This document shows positions 29,378 through 38,949 of a stretch of DNA of 64,000 nt, one piece after another. Position 1 is the stretch's first letter. Each line of letters starts with the position of its first letter. This DNA is from Clostridia bacterium (GTDB lineage Bacteria > Bacillota > Clostridia > Christensenellales > Aristaeellaceae), in contig JAGBBA010000025.1 of NCBI GenBank assembly GCA_017938695.1, positions 48,843 through 112,842 on the forward strand, given 5' to 3'. The position numbers and the translations under genes were made by a program. Under the pieces are notes generated by a model. That model did no database searches. It saw nothing but the letters and a program-made list of their open reading frames with translations, and was not told the DNA's origin.

Positions 29378-30295
29378 ATGCGGATCAACCAGCGAAAACT
29401 TCGCTCTTACAAGGAATTTCTATTGGTTTTACCGTTCCTGGTGGTCGTGGCGATCTTCTCTTATTTCCCGCTGTACGGCTGGATCTACGCCTTCCACGAT
29501 TACCGTCCGCCCTTCCCCATCACCAACGAGACCTTCGTGGGGCTGAAGTGGTTTGAAACCATCATCAACAACCCCGTCCGCACGGCGGATATCCTCCGCG
29601 TGCTGCGTAACACCTTCGCCATGAGCGGCATCTCCCTGGCGTTCTCCTGGTTCCCCATGGTGTTCGCCGTGTTCCTCAACGAGATCAAGTGCCACCCCTA
29701 CAAGAAGTTTGTGCAAACGGTCACCACCCTGCCTAACTTTATCAGCTGGGTGCTGGTGTACTCCATCGCATTCAACATCTTCTCCTCCACTGGCGCTGTG
29801 AACGTGGTGCTGCAAAACCTGGGCTGGATCGACAAGCCCATCGCGTTCCTTAAGTCCAGCGACCATGTGTGGTTCACCCAGTGGCTGTGGCTCACCTGGA
29901 AGAACGCCGGCTGGGCAGCCATTATGTACCTGGCAGCTATCACCGGCATCGACGAGGAAATGATGGAGGCCGCCCGTGTGGACGGCGCCAGCCGCATGCA
30001 GATCATCTGGCACATCACCATCCCCAGCATCCTGCCCACCTATTTCGTGATCGTGATGCTGAACCTGGCCAACTTCCTCTCCAACGGCATGGAGCAGTAC
30101 TACGTCTTCCAGAACGCCTTCAATATGGACTATATCGAAGTGCTGGATCTGTACGTGTACAACATGGCGACCAGCAGCACCGGTGCCTACCCGCTGTCTA
30201 CCGCGATCAGCATTTTGAAGAGCGTTGTCAGCGTGATCCTGCTGGTGGTTTCCAACACTGCTTCCAAGCTGATCCGCGGCGAAGGCTTCATCTAA
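29378..30295 (+). CDS. ABC transporter permease (LplB-type)
   Basis: 305 aa, LplB-like, with the first helix LLVLPFLVVVAIFSYFPLYGW and the EAA loop MMEAARVDGASRMQIIWH followed by ITIPSI. CAGGAGG precedes the ATG. It is the first gene of the third importer operon, reversed in order relative to the 17 kb one (permeases first, binding protein last). Its promoter carries the shared AraC-type boxes. Confidence 0.94.
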   Translation: MRINQRKLRSYKEFLLVLPFLVVVAIFSYFPLYGWIYAFHDYRPPFPITNETFVGLKWFETIINNPVRTADILRVLRNTFAMSGISLAFSWFPMVFAVFLNEIKCHPYKKFVQTVTTLPNFISWVLVYSIAFNIFSSTGAVNVVLQNLGWIDKPIAFLKSSDHVWFTQWLWLTWKNAGWAAIMYLAAITGIDEEMMEAARVDGASRMQIIWHITIPSILPTYFVIVMLNLANFLSNGMEQYYVFQNAFNMDYIEVLDLYVYNMATSSTGAYPLSTAISILKSVVSVILLVVSNTASKLIRGEGFI

Positions 30296-30337
30296 GCCCC
30301 AGCGCCCGGCGGACAAATGAGACAGGAGGGTCGAACT

Positions 30338-31270
30338 ATGGTCAAGGCTGCCGATCTGAAACACCGCAGACGCATGAAGCGCAGCTTTTCGGATAGGCTG
30401 ATCAGCGTGATCACCTATATCGTGTATGCCATCTTCGCGTTTGTATGCGTATATCCGTTTTACTACATCTTCATCAATTCCATCAGTGCCAATAACCTGA
30501 GCGATCAGGGCAAGGTGATCTTCTACCCCATGGAGATCCACTTCAAGAACTACGTTTCCGTGTTCAAGATCCCTGGCCTGCTCAACGCGGCGCAGGTTTC
30601 CCTGGCCCGCACGGTGGTGGGCACCATCTGCACAGTGATGGTGGCGGCGTTCCTGGGCTATATGTTCACCCGGGAAACTATGTGGAAGCGCAAGTTCTGG
30701 TACCGCTTCGTGGCGGCCACCATGTACTTCAATGCGGGCGTGATCCCGTGGTACCTCACCATGAAGACCATGGGCATGACCAATAACTTCTGGGGCTACA
30801 TTTTCCCCATGATGGTGCAGCCCTTCTACATCATCCTGTGTAAAACCTTCTGCGAATCGGTACCCAAGGAGCTGCAGGAGGCCGCTGATATCGACGGTGC
30901 AGGCACGCTGACGGTGTTCTTCCGCATCATGCTGCCGGTCATCAAGCCCATTCTGGCCACCATTGCCGTGTTTGCGGCAGTCAACCAGTGGAACTCCTTC
31001 CAGGATACGCTGCTGCTGGTGACCAAGGATGAACTGTACACCCTGCAGTACGTTTTGTACCAGTACATCAACCAGGCCAGCTCCCTGAAGGCACTGGTGA
31101 GCAACTCCACCAACAGCGCACAGCTGGCGGCCTCCCTGGCCCACGCGGCCACGGCGACCTCTATCCGCATGACGGTGACCATCGTGGTGGTGCTGCCTGT
31201 TATGCTGATCTACCCGTTCTTCCAGCGGTTCTTCACCTCCGGCATCATGATCGGCGCGGTGAAGGGCTAA
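30338..31270 (+). CDS. Carbohydrate ABC transporter permease (YtcP-type)
   Basis: 310 aa with six hydrophobic segments, the EAA loop LQEAADIDGAGTLTVFFR followed by IMLPVIKP, and the C-terminal FFTSGIMIGAVKG. The ATG at 30338 is taken because CAGGAGGG precedes it; the frame is open from 30317. It pairs with the permease at 29378 and is followed 60 bp later by the binding protein. Confidence 0.94.
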   Translation: MVKAADLKHRRRMKRSFSDRLISVITYIVYAIFAFVCVYPFYYIFINSISANNLSDQGKVIFYPMEIHFKNYVSVFKIPGLLNAAQVSLARTVVGTICTVMVAAFLGYMFTRETMWKRKFWYRFVAATMYFNAGVIPWYLTMKTMGMTNNFWGYIFPMMVQPFYIILCKTFCESVPKELQEAADIDGAGTLTVFFRIMLPVIKPILATIAVFAAVNQWNSFQDTLLLVTKDELYTLQYVLYQYINQASSLKALVSNSTNSAQLAASLAHAATATSIRMTVTIVVVLPVMLIYPFFQRFFTSGIMIGAVKG

Positions 31271-31330
31271 GGCACATTGTTTGTAGATGAAGGCGAGATC
31301 GCCTTACATCATAGATCAAGGAGGGATTTT

Positions 31331-33013
31331 ATGAAACGGTTTCTGGCTCTCTTGCTGACCCTGTCCATGGTGCTTTCCATGGGTCTCAGCACCGCGATGG
31401 CCGAGGAGAAGGAGCTCCTCACCATCGACATCTATGACGACGCCGCCAACTATCATGGCGTGCAGACCGGCTGGTTCGCCAAGGTCGTGAAGGATCGCTT
31501 CAACCTTGAGCTGAACATCATCGCTCCTCAGGTTGCTGGCAGTGCTGTGTATGCCACCCGCGCTGAAGACGGCCACTTGGGCGACATCGTCATTCTCGAC
31601 AAGTCCCGCTTCCAGGATAGCCTGGCTGCCGGTCTGGTCAAGGACATCTCTGCCGAACTGGTGAACTGCGAGAACATCATGCAGTACAAGGTTCAGCTGG
31701 ATTCCTTCAACCAGGGCCTGGGCAAGGCTGAGGGCGTGTACTACGGCATCCCCAGCGAGATGGCCGACACCTCTCCCGTGACCCTGACCGAAGAAGAAAT
31801 CTATTCTTCTCCCATGCTGCGCTGGGACCAGTACACCGGCGTTGGCCGTCCCGAGATGGCTGACCTGGATGGCCTGCTGGACACCCTGAAGCTGATCCAC
31901 GAGAAGTATCCCACCAACGAGGCGGGCGATCCTGCTTATCCCCTGTCTCTGTGGCCTGACTGGGACGGCAACGACAACATGATCGGTATCGCCAACGTGG
32001 TGCAGCTGACCACCTGGTACGGCGAAAAGATCAAGGGTTCCGCCATCCTGAAGCCCGACTACACCTTCACCGAGATCTACGACAAGAACGCCAGCTACTA
32101 CAAGATGGCTAAGTTCCTCTACAAGGCCAACCAGATGGGCCTGGTGGATCCCGACTCCGGCACCCAGGACTGGAACGCTGTGTGCGCCAAGATGTCCAAC
32201 GGCCAGGTCAACCTGCTGTGGTACTCCTGGTCCCTGGGCTTCTGGAACAGCCAGGAACGCCTGGACAACGGCACTGCTTTCATCTACATCCCCGTGAAGG
32301 ATCAGAACTACTACGCCGATGCTGACGCTTTCTTCGGCACCTCCCGCGTGTTTGGCGTGGGCTCCAAGGTGGAAGGCGAAAAGTACGAGCGCATCATGGA
32401 ATTCCTGGATTGGTACGCTTCTCCCGAAGGCATGACCTTCCAGCACTCCGGCATCGAAGGCCTGAACTATATCGTGGAAAACGACAAGTTCGTGCCCTAC
32501 AAGGACAACGCTCTGATGGATAACCTGCCCGTGCCCGACGAGTTCGGCGGCGGCGGCTACCAGGACGGCAACAACGCCATCAACCAGTGGATCGGCAACG
32601 CTCTGAACACCAACCCCGCCACCGGTGAAGGCTATGCCATGAAGCACTGGTCCTCCTACAAGGCCAAGAACATGACCCAGATGAAGAAGGAATGGCAGGA
32701 GCACTTCGGTGCCACCGACGCTGTTGACTACATGAAGAAGAACGGCGTGCTGATGGCTTCTCCTAACGTTTCTGTGGCCCTGGCTACCGATACCAACGAC
32801 ATCGCCATGAAGCGCGTTGACGTGAACAAGGTGCTGTGCCAGTACACCTGGCAGATGATCTTCGCCGAGTCCGAGGAAGAATTCGATCTGCTGTGGGACA
32901 AGATGGTCGAGAAGATGGACGGCTTCGGCTACAAGGATCTGTATGCCTTTGACTGCGCCAACTATCAGACCGAAGTGGATGCCAAGCAGGCTGCTGCTGA
33001 CGCCATCAAGTAA
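31331..33013 (+). CDS. ABC transporter solute-binding protein (LplA/YtcQ-type)
   Basis: 560 aa. The signal peptide is MKRFLALLLTLSMVLSMG through AMAEE. The mature protein is of the large binding-protein class (TIDIYDDAANYHGVQTGWFAKVV, GDIVILDKSRFQDSL). It should recruit the oligosaccharide broken down by the DUF5605, GH31 and six-hairpin proteins encoded divergently. AAGGAGGG precedes the ATG at 31331. A terminator follows 17 bp after the stop. Confidence 0.93.
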   Translation: MKRFLALLLTLSMVLSMGLSTAMAEEKELLTIDIYDDAANYHGVQTGWFAKVVKDRFNLELNIIAPQVAGSAVYATRAEDGHLGDIVILDKSRFQDSLAAGLVKDISAELVNCENIMQYKVQLDSFNQGLGKAEGVYYGIPSEMADTSPVTLTEEEIYSSPMLRWDQYTGVGRPEMADLDGLLDTLKLIHEKYPTNEAGDPAYPLSLWPDWDGNDNMIGIANVVQLTTWYGEKIKGSAILKPDYTFTEIYDKNASYYKMAKFLYKANQMGLVDPDSGTQDWNAVCAKMSNGQVNLLWYSWSLGFWNSQERLDNGTAFIYIPVKDQNYYADADAFFGTSRVFGVGSKVEGEKYERIMEFLDWYASPEGMTFQHSGIEGLNYIVENDKFVPYKDNALMDNLPVPDEFGGGGYQDGNNAINQWIGNALNTNPATGEGYAMKHWSSYKAKNMTQMKKEWQEHFGATDAVDYMKKNGVLMASPNVSVALATDTNDIAMKRVDVNKVLCQYTWQMIFAESEEEFDLLWDKMVEKMDGFGYKDLYAFDCANYQTEVDAKQAAADAIK

Positions 33014-33030
33014 TTCTCAGGTCAACCATG

Positions 33031-33060
33031 GGGCACCTCGTTGCAGGGGTGCCCTTTTTT
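33031..33060 (+). terminator. Terminator after the third importer operon
   Basis: GGGCACC pairs with GGTGCCC across a short loop, followed by six Ts. Confidence 0.85.
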
Positions 33061-33080
33061 GAAAGGCATGGTGTAAAAAT

Positions 33081-35015
33081 ATGGATTTATCGGCCATTCT
33101 GCCCGAGGGCAATTCCTTCGATTTCTGGGAGAGGGATTGCACTTATACCCAGGTGCTGCATGTCAACGGGCAGCACCCTGCCGCCAGCGATGACAACGAC
33201 GGCAGCGAACATGCACCCTTCAAAACCATTGGCCGGGCGGCACAGCTGGCACAGCCGGGCACCAAGGTGAGCATCCACGCCGGACTTTACCGGGAGTGTG
33301 TTCGCCCTGCCATGGGCGGCACGGATGCCGAGCACATGATCTGCTACGAGGCGGCTGGCGACGGCGATGTGGTGATCCGCGCTTCGGAACAGGTGACAGA
33401 GTTCATCCCCAGCACGGGCTGGATGCTGCAGCGGGGCTGGGGAAAGAAGCAGGAGATGCCCGGGGTGAAGGTGTGGGCCCATGAGCTGGACCCGGATATG
33501 TTCCGGGGGTACAACCCCTTCTGTGCGGTGAACATCCTGCACGACCGGCTGTTTATCGAGTATGACAAGACGGACATGACCACTTACCTCAACCGCCGTG
33601 GCTGCGTGTTCTGCGATGGCAAGCCCCTGACCCAGGTGGCCCTGTACAACGGTATGGCAGAAAAGGACAACACCTACTGGGTGGAGCACAACGGCCAGAC
33701 GGTGCACTTCCGCCTGAAGGACGACGAAGACCCCAGGGATCACCTGATCGAGATCACGGTGCGCGAGCAGTGCTTTGCGCCGAAGATCCCCTTCCTCAAC
33801 TACATCAAGGTGAAGGGGCTGATCTGCGAGCACGCCGCCACCGGCGCGCCTGTGCCCCAGCGCGGCGCGATTTCCTGTTACCGCGGCCACCACTGGGTGA
33901 TCGAGGACTGCCAGGTGAACTGGTCCAACGCCCTGGGCATTGACGTAGGCAACGAGTGCTGGCACCATGAGCATACCGAGGGTGAAGTGATCGGTCACAG
34001 CGTGATCCGCGGCTGTATCATCCGGGATGCAGGCGTGTGCGGCATTGCCGGATTGTTTGCCAAGCATCTGCTCATCGAGGACAACGTGATCGAAGGCACC
34101 GGCTGGCAGAAGATGGAGCTTTCCTGGGAGGCGGGCGGCATCAAGCTGCATGACACGGTAGAGACCCTCATCCGCCGCAACGTGTTCCGCAACACCTTCC
34201 GTGCCGATCACCTCTGGCTGGACTGCAACAACGAGAACAACCGCATCACCGCCAACCTGTTCCTCAACGGCATTGAGCAGCGCGAGGCCATCTTTATCGA
34301 GTGCACCCGTGAAGGCGTGAACCTGATCGACAACAACATCATCTGGAATGTGGAAGGCCGGTTCGATCCTGCCAAGGTGCCTGTGGAGCCCGGTTCCTCC
34401 GGCTGGTACAAGCTGAAGGAAGACGACACGGTGAACGGCTATGCTATCTATGGCGAGGGCACCGACAGGCTGTACATCGCCCACAACCTCATCGGCAAGT
34501 GCCGTCACAGCGGCTACTACGCCAAGCCCGTGGGCTTCCGCATGGGCGGCACCAACCGGGGCGGCACCTCCCGCAAGGCGAAGATCATCAACAATATCTT
34601 CTATGATTGCGGCGAGGCGGCCATCGTGTTCCCCACGGAGGACAACGTGGCCGAGGGCAACCTGTATGTGAAGATGCAGGGTGGCTATCTGCGGGTGATG
34701 TACCCTGCGCCGGAAACCTGCCTGAACCTGCCTGCCTGGCAGGAGTTCTACGGCTTTGACATGAACGGCCAGAATGCCTGGTTTGACATCGACCTGGATG
34801 AAGACGCAGGCACCGTGACCTTCGGCGAAAGCCATCAGGGCCCCTTCGGCCTGCCGGAGCAGCTGAAGCGGCTGGCGTTCATCCTCGAACCGGGGAAGGT
34901 GGTCACCGTGGCGGCGGATCCCCACGTGCCGGACACCTTCGCTGGCGAGCAGCGTGAAAAAGCCGTGCTGCCTGGCCCCTTCCTGGGCCTGACGGGCACA
35001 AAGAAAATTCAATAA
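33081..35015 (+). CDS. Right-handed parallel beta-helix protein, possible glycan-active enzyme
   Basis: 644 aa, without a signal peptide. The opening is DUF1565-like (VNGQHPAASDDNDGSEHAPFKTIGRAA, LAQPGTKVSIHAGLYRE), followed by many parallel beta-helix turns between about 200 and 560 (for example HSVIRGCIIRDAGVCGIAG, HLLIEDNVIEGTG). Similar starts occur in GH141-like and other beta-helix glycan enzymes, but catalytic residues cannot be assigned by eye. It begins 20 bp after the terminator of the importer operon, and only a weak ribosome site (GAAAGG) is seen. It probably belongs to the same degradation regulon through read-through. Confidence 0.85.
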   Translation: MDLSAILPEGNSFDFWERDCTYTQVLHVNGQHPAASDDNDGSEHAPFKTIGRAAQLAQPGTKVSIHAGLYRECVRPAMGGTDAEHMICYEAAGDGDVVIRASEQVTEFIPSTGWMLQRGWGKKQEMPGVKVWAHELDPDMFRGYNPFCAVNILHDRLFIEYDKTDMTTYLNRRGCVFCDGKPLTQVALYNGMAEKDNTYWVEHNGQTVHFRLKDDEDPRDHLIEITVREQCFAPKIPFLNYIKVKGLICEHAATGAPVPQRGAISCYRGHHWVIEDCQVNWSNALGIDVGNECWHHEHTEGEVIGHSVIRGCIIRDAGVCGIAGLFAKHLLIEDNVIEGTGWQKMELSWEAGGIKLHDTVETLIRRNVFRNTFRADHLWLDCNNENNRITANLFLNGIEQREAIFIECTREGVNLIDNNIIWNVEGRFDPAKVPVEPGSSGWYKLKEDDTVNGYAIYGEGTDRLYIAHNLIGKCRHSGYYAKPVGFRMGGTNRGGTSRKAKIINNIFYDCGEAAIVFPTEDNVAEGNLYVKMQGGYLRVMYPAPETCLNLPAWQEFYGFDMNGQNAWFDIDLDEDAGTVTFGESHQGPFGLPEQLKRLAFILEPGKVVTVAADPHVPDTFAGEQREKAVLPGPFLGLTGTKKIQ

Positions 35016-35049
35016 AAAATGCCGGATGACCTGATGGCCATCCGGTTTT
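35016..35049. terminator. Bidirectional terminator between beta-helix and MBL genes
   Basis: CCGGATG/CATCCGG stem flanked by an A run on the left and TTTT on the right, between convergent genes. Confidence 0.75.
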
Positions 35050-35059
35050 CTTATGGTGA

Positions 35060-35818
35060 TCAGAGCTTGCTTTCGTTGTACACGATGACCTCGCCAGGTA
35101 CATCGCTGATGGGGTGTTGCAAGCATTCGCCGCCAAAGTAGCGGTAGGGTTGGTCGGCACTGCGCTGCCCGGTGAGCAGCCGCTGGCAGCCGGCAAGCAG
35201 TATATCCACAATGGAGGCATCGCGGAAATCCTTGGCGTGGCCGGTAAGCACCCGGTCGAACTGGTGGCCGTGCTGCGCTTTCAGCTCCAGGAGCATCTGC
35301 TGCAAGGCGGCGATGGGCAGGCTTTCGTCCAGCTGCATCCACAGGTGGGTGTTCACGCCGTCGCCGGAGAACAGGATGCGATCCTCCCGGGCGATCAGGC
35401 CGATGGAACCGGCAGTGTGGCCTTGCAGGGGAACGACCTCCAGGGTGATGCCGCCCAGGTCGAACACCTGGCCGATAGCGATATCCCGGAAGGGGCAGGC
35501 GGTCAGGCCGCGCTGGTCGTACTCCTCCTGGAACATGGCGAAGTGTTCGGCGGCCAGGGGGCGGTCGGCCGGGTGGAGGAAGGCTTCGTCAAAATAGGCA
35601 TTGCCGTAGATGTGGTCGCAGTGGCCGTGGGTGTTCACCACGATCAGCGGCAGATCAGTCAGGGTGCGGACGATGGCATGCAGATCCTCCATGCCGTTGG
35701 CGGTGTCGATCAGCATGGCTTTTTCCTGGCCGCAGATGACGTAGCAGGTGCTTTCGCCTGCATCGTCGATCAGGTACAGGTGGGGCAGCAGCTGGGTGAT
35801 GATGGCACGCTGGCTCAT
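35060..35818 (-). CDS. MBL-fold metallo-hydrolase
   Basis: 252 aa metallo-beta-lactamase-fold hydrolase. The metal motif is THGHCDH (His64, His66, Asp68, His69). Further ligands are likely in PLQGHTAGS and FSGDGV and the His in LTGHAKD. The frame continues far upstream, but the ATG at 35818 has an AAAGGAGG site and begins the conserved region. It is second in a two-gene minus operon after the LRR protein, 23 bp apart. The family covers glyoxalase II-like and phosphodiesterase-like enzymes; the substrate is unknown. Confidence 0.92.
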   Translation of the reverse strand: MSQRAIITQLLPHLYLIDDAGESTCYVICGQEKAMLIDTANGMEDLHAIVRTLTDLPLIVVNTHGHCDHIYGNAYFDEAFLHPADRPLAAEHFAMFQEEYDQRGLTACPFRDIAIGQVFDLGGITLEVVPLQGHTAGSIGLIAREDRILFSGDGVNTHLWMQLDESLPIAALQQMLLELKAQHGHQFDRVLTGHAKDFRDASIVDILLAGCQRLLTGQRSADQPYRYFGGECLQHPISDVPGEVIVYNESKL

Positions 35819-35841
35819 GGTGCGTCCTCCTTTGCGGATGG

Positions 35842-36879
35842 TTATTTCACGGGCACTTCGGCATCCCAGGGCAGGTAGGTATCGGTGGCGAACATCTGCT
35901 TGATGACGAAATACCGGGGATGGGTGCGCCAGCCGGGGGCCGGGGTCTTGTTGGCATCCAGCCAGATATCGCCGGTGGAGCCGTTGGAACGGGTCACGAT
36001 CTCCAGGTCGGGGTGCAGCTCCTGCATTTTGTCGATCTGCTCCTGGGGCAGGCCGTAGTTCCAGCTCAGCCACAGCCGTTCCAGGTTGTCAAGGCCGTAG
36101 AGGGGCGTGATATCGGTGATCTGGTTAAAGCACAGGTTCAAATCCTTCAGGTTGGTGAGGTTGGCCAGGGGGGTCACATCGGTGATGTCGTTGAGGAAAA
36201 GTTCCAGGTATTCCAGCTCCGTCTGGCAGCTGAGGGGAGTCAGGTCGACCACCTTGTTGCAGGCCAGGATCAGCACCTTCAGCTTGGGAGCGTCGTAGAG
36301 GAAGTCCAGCTCCTTGATCATGTTGTGCCCCAGGTCAAGGCCGCGCAGGTTCAGGCAGTGCTTCACCCACCAGAGGTTGCGGCTGTACAGGTAGGGCGGC
36401 GCACCGTTGTTCAGCGTGGAGAAGGCGGTCATTTCCGTGTTCAGCATGCGGTGGTTGAGCACCTTCAGATCCCAGCAGAACAGCACGTCCGGGTGCCGCT
36501 GGTGCAGCATTTCCTTGTCATCCAGGAAGGTGGTGTTCCGGTACAGGATCACTTTCTCCACCTGGGGAAAGCAGTCCAGGTAGTCGCACAGGAGGCGGAT
36601 ATCCTTCACGTTCTTGCCGGTAAAGTCCAGCACGGTGTCCTGGCTGGTCACCTGCAGGCCGAACATGTTCTGCTCCCACTGGAAGTGCAGGTGGGGGTAT
36701 TCAGCCACCAGGCTGCGCCGCTGGTTAAGGGTGAGATCGGCGTCGGTCAGGTCAACGGTGCTGCCCTGCTCCATGGCGCGCAAAAGGGTGGCAAGCTGGT
36801 CGGCATCCAGGGTTTCAGCCAGGGCGGAGGCACCCAAACAACATAAAATAAGCAAAACGGCCAATAAGCGTTTGAGCAT
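35842..36879 (-). CDS. Secreted leucine-rich-repeat protein
   Basis: 345 aa. A signal peptide at residues 1-21 (LKRLLAVLLILCCLGASALA) is followed by leucine-rich repeats from about 90 to 300 (LRGLDLGHNMIKELDFL, LEYLELFLNDITDVTPLANL, LKDLNLCFNQITDITPLYGL). This is the internalin-like spacing found in many gut Clostridia surface proteins. No cell-wall anchor is seen. GAAGGAGA precedes ATG 36879, and a near-consensus promoter lies upstream. The function is probably protein or ligand binding at the cell surface. Confidence 0.88.
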   Translation of the reverse strand: MLKRLLAVLLILCCLGASALAETLDADQLATLLRAMEQGSTVDLTDADLTLNQRRSLVAEYPHLHFQWEQNMFGLQVTSQDTVLDFTGKNVKDIRLLCDYLDCFPQVEKVILYRNTTFLDDKEMLHQRHPDVLFCWDLKVLNHRMLNTEMTAFSTLNNGAPPYLYSRNLWWVKHCLNLRGLDLGHNMIKELDFLYDAPKLKVLILACNKVVDLTPLSCQTELEYLELFLNDITDVTPLANLTNLKDLNLCFNQITDITPLYGLDNLERLWLSWNYGLPQEQIDKMQELHPDLEIVTRSNGSTGDIWLDANKTPAPGWRTHPRYFVIKQMFATDTYLPWDAEVPVK

Positions 36880-36910
36880 ATGGATATCTCCTTCGTGCAA
36901 CATTGCCTCT

Positions 36911-36939
36911 ATTATACAGGAAACAGATTTGCCATGCAA
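36911..36939 (-). promoter_or_regulatory. Sigma-A promoter of the LRR/MBL operon
   Basis: On the minus strand: TTGCAT-N17-TATAAT, 32 bp upstream of the LRR start codon. Confidence 0.75.
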
Positions 36940-37007
36940 GTGCAAGCAGGGTTTTCCGCCGCCGTGACGAATGAAACAATAGAAGTTTCTGGAAGGAGAA
37001 CACATGG

Positions 37008-38936
37008 ATGCAGCTGCGGAATATCGGCATTTTTGCCCATGTTGACGCGGGAAAAACCACTTTATCCGAGCATCTGCTGATGCACGCCGGGGTGATCCGC
37101 CAGGCCGGCAGCGTGGACAGCGGCACCACCTTCACCGATAACCTGCCGGTGGAAAAGCGGCGGGGCATCTCTGTCAAGGCCAGCTGCGTGAGTTTGAACT
37201 GGCAGGATACCCTGATCAACCTGATCGACACCCCCGGCCATGTGGATTTTTCGGCAGAGGTGGAGCGATCCTTATGGGCACTGGACGGTGCGGTGCTGGT
37301 GGTGTGTGCCAAGGAGGGCGTGCAGCCCCAGACCGAGGTGCTCTTCGAGGAACTGAGCCGCCAGGGCGTGCCCACGGTGATGTTCATCAACAAAACTGAC
37401 CTGGAGAGTGCGGATGTGCAGCGCACCCTGGGGCAGATCCATCGCCGCCTGTCGGGCAAGGCTGTGCTGGCGGAGGACGCCGCCGCCGTGACCGAGGCGG
37501 TGTGCGAGCAGGACGACGAATTGCTGGAGAAGTATTTCTCCGGAGAGGCAATCGACGAAGAGCTGATCGCCCGGAAGTTTGCAGAATTGGCCCGGCAGGG
37601 CAGGCTGTACCCAGTGTACAGCGGATCGGCCCTGCGCAACGAGGGTGTGACGGCGGTGCTGAACGCCATTGTAGCACACCTGCCGCCGCCGAAAAAGAAG
37701 GACGGCTTGTGCGGCGTGGCCTTTGCTGCCGAGCAGGATCGCCTGCTGGGCCGGGGCGTGTGGATGCGCCTCTACGGCGGCCAATTGGAAAACCGTGCAG
37801 CCGTAACGCTGCCTGCTGGGACGGACCCCGTCAGCGGTGAAATGCGCTATGTGCAGCGCAAGGTGACCCAGATCAAGAGCGTTTCTGGCACCGATGTGGG
37901 CGTTTTGAAGGCCGGGGAGATCGGCATTGTGTACGGGCTGGGGGATATCCGCATCGGCCATGTGCTGGGGGATGAGAGCCTCCTGCCCCGCCGGGTGGAG
38001 CCGGGCCTATTGCGCACGCCGCTGATCACCGTGAAGGTGATCCCGGACAAGCTGGAGGAGATGCAGTCCCTCCGCGCCGCCTGCGAGACCCTGGCCGGAG
38101 AGGATCCGCTTTTGCAGGCCCACTATGCCCGCAAGCTGAATGAGATGCAGCTGCATGTGATGGGCGCCATTCAATTGGAAATATTGCAGGAGCTGCTGGA
38201 CACCCGGTTCGGGCTGAAGGTATCCTGCTCCGAGCCCACGGTGATCTACCGGGAGACCATTGCCAAGACTACGGGCGGCTTTGTGGCCTACACCATGCCC
38301 AAGCCCTGCTGGGCCATCATGGATTTCACCATCGAGCCTGCGCCCCGGGGCAGCGGCGTGACCTTCGCCTCCGTGGCACCGGTGAAGGACATTGCCCTGC
38401 ACTATCAGCATCAGGTGGAGCAGGCCCTGCCCCTGGCCCTCTCCCAGGGGCGGCTGGGCTGGCCGGTGACGGACGTGAAGATCACCCTGAACGGCGGCAG
38501 TCACCACCAGTTCCACACCCATCCGCTGGACTTTATCGTGGCCACGCCCATGGGCATCCAGGATGGCTTGCAGCGGGGCGGCAGCGTGCTGCTGGAGCCC
38601 ATCCTGGACGTGAAATTCCTTCTGCCGCCGGAATGCGTGGGCCGGGTGATGAGCGACGTGGCCACCATGCGCGGCGAGGTGACCGACACCCTCACCGATG
38701 ACGACCGGGTGATTCTCACCGCCACGCTGCCGGTGCAGACCAGCATGAACTATTCCTCCGCGCTGGCGTCCCTGTCCAGCGGGCGGGGCGGCATGAGCGT
38801 GCGGCTCAAGGGGTACCGCGAATGCCCCCTGGAGCTGGGCGCAACGGCTCCCCGGCGCGGCGTTGATCCCCTGGATACCAGCAAGTACATTCTCGCCGCC
38901 AGGAGTGCCCTGGAAGGCGGTATCTTCGACGACTAA
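37008..38936 (+). CDS. TetM-like translation-factor GTPase
   Basis: 642 aa, the usual length of ribosomal protection proteins (about 640). GTPase motifs are complete: P-loop AHVDAGKTT (10-18), DTPGH (74-78), NKTD (128-131). EF-G-like domains II-V follow, ending in the TetM-style region SVRLKGYRECPLELG. It belongs to the EF-G-related family containing TetM, TetO and TetW. Many chromosomal clostridial members are only distant relatives without shown resistance, so tetracycline protection should not be assumed. GGAAGGAG precedes the start. It is first in a rightward group with the FMN enzyme (13 bp later) and the TIM-barrel protein. Confidence 0.9.
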   Translation: MQLRNIGIFAHVDAGKTTLSEHLLMHAGVIRQAGSVDSGTTFTDNLPVEKRRGISVKASCVSLNWQDTLINLIDTPGHVDFSAEVERSLWALDGAVLVVCAKEGVQPQTEVLFEELSRQGVPTVMFINKTDLESADVQRTLGQIHRRLSGKAVLAEDAAAVTEAVCEQDDELLEKYFSGEAIDEELIARKFAELARQGRLYPVYSGSALRNEGVTAVLNAIVAHLPPPKKKDGLCGVAFAAEQDRLLGRGVWMRLYGGQLENRAAVTLPAGTDPVSGEMRYVQRKVTQIKSVSGTDVGVLKAGEIGIVYGLGDIRIGHVLGDESLLPRRVEPGLLRTPLITVKVIPDKLEEMQSLRAACETLAGEDPLLQAHYARKLNEMQLHVMGAIQLEILQELLDTRFGLKVSCSEPTVIYRETIAKTTGGFVAYTMPKPCWAIMDFTIEPAPRGSGVTFASVAPVKDIALHYQHQVEQALPLALSQGRLGWPVTDVKITLNGGSHHQFHTHPLDFIVATPMGIQDGLQRGGSVLLEPILDVKFLLPPECVGRVMSDVATMRGEVTDTLTDDDRVILTATLPVQTSMNYSSALASLSSGRGGMSVRLKGYRECPLELGATAPRRGVDPLDTSKYILAARSALEGGIFDD

Positions 38937-38949
38937 GGAGGTTATCCCC

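Noticed and set aside
37008-38936. A definite tetracycline resistance gene
   Set aside because: Family membership is clear, but chromosomal EF-G-like relatives without resistance are common and no resistance context is present.
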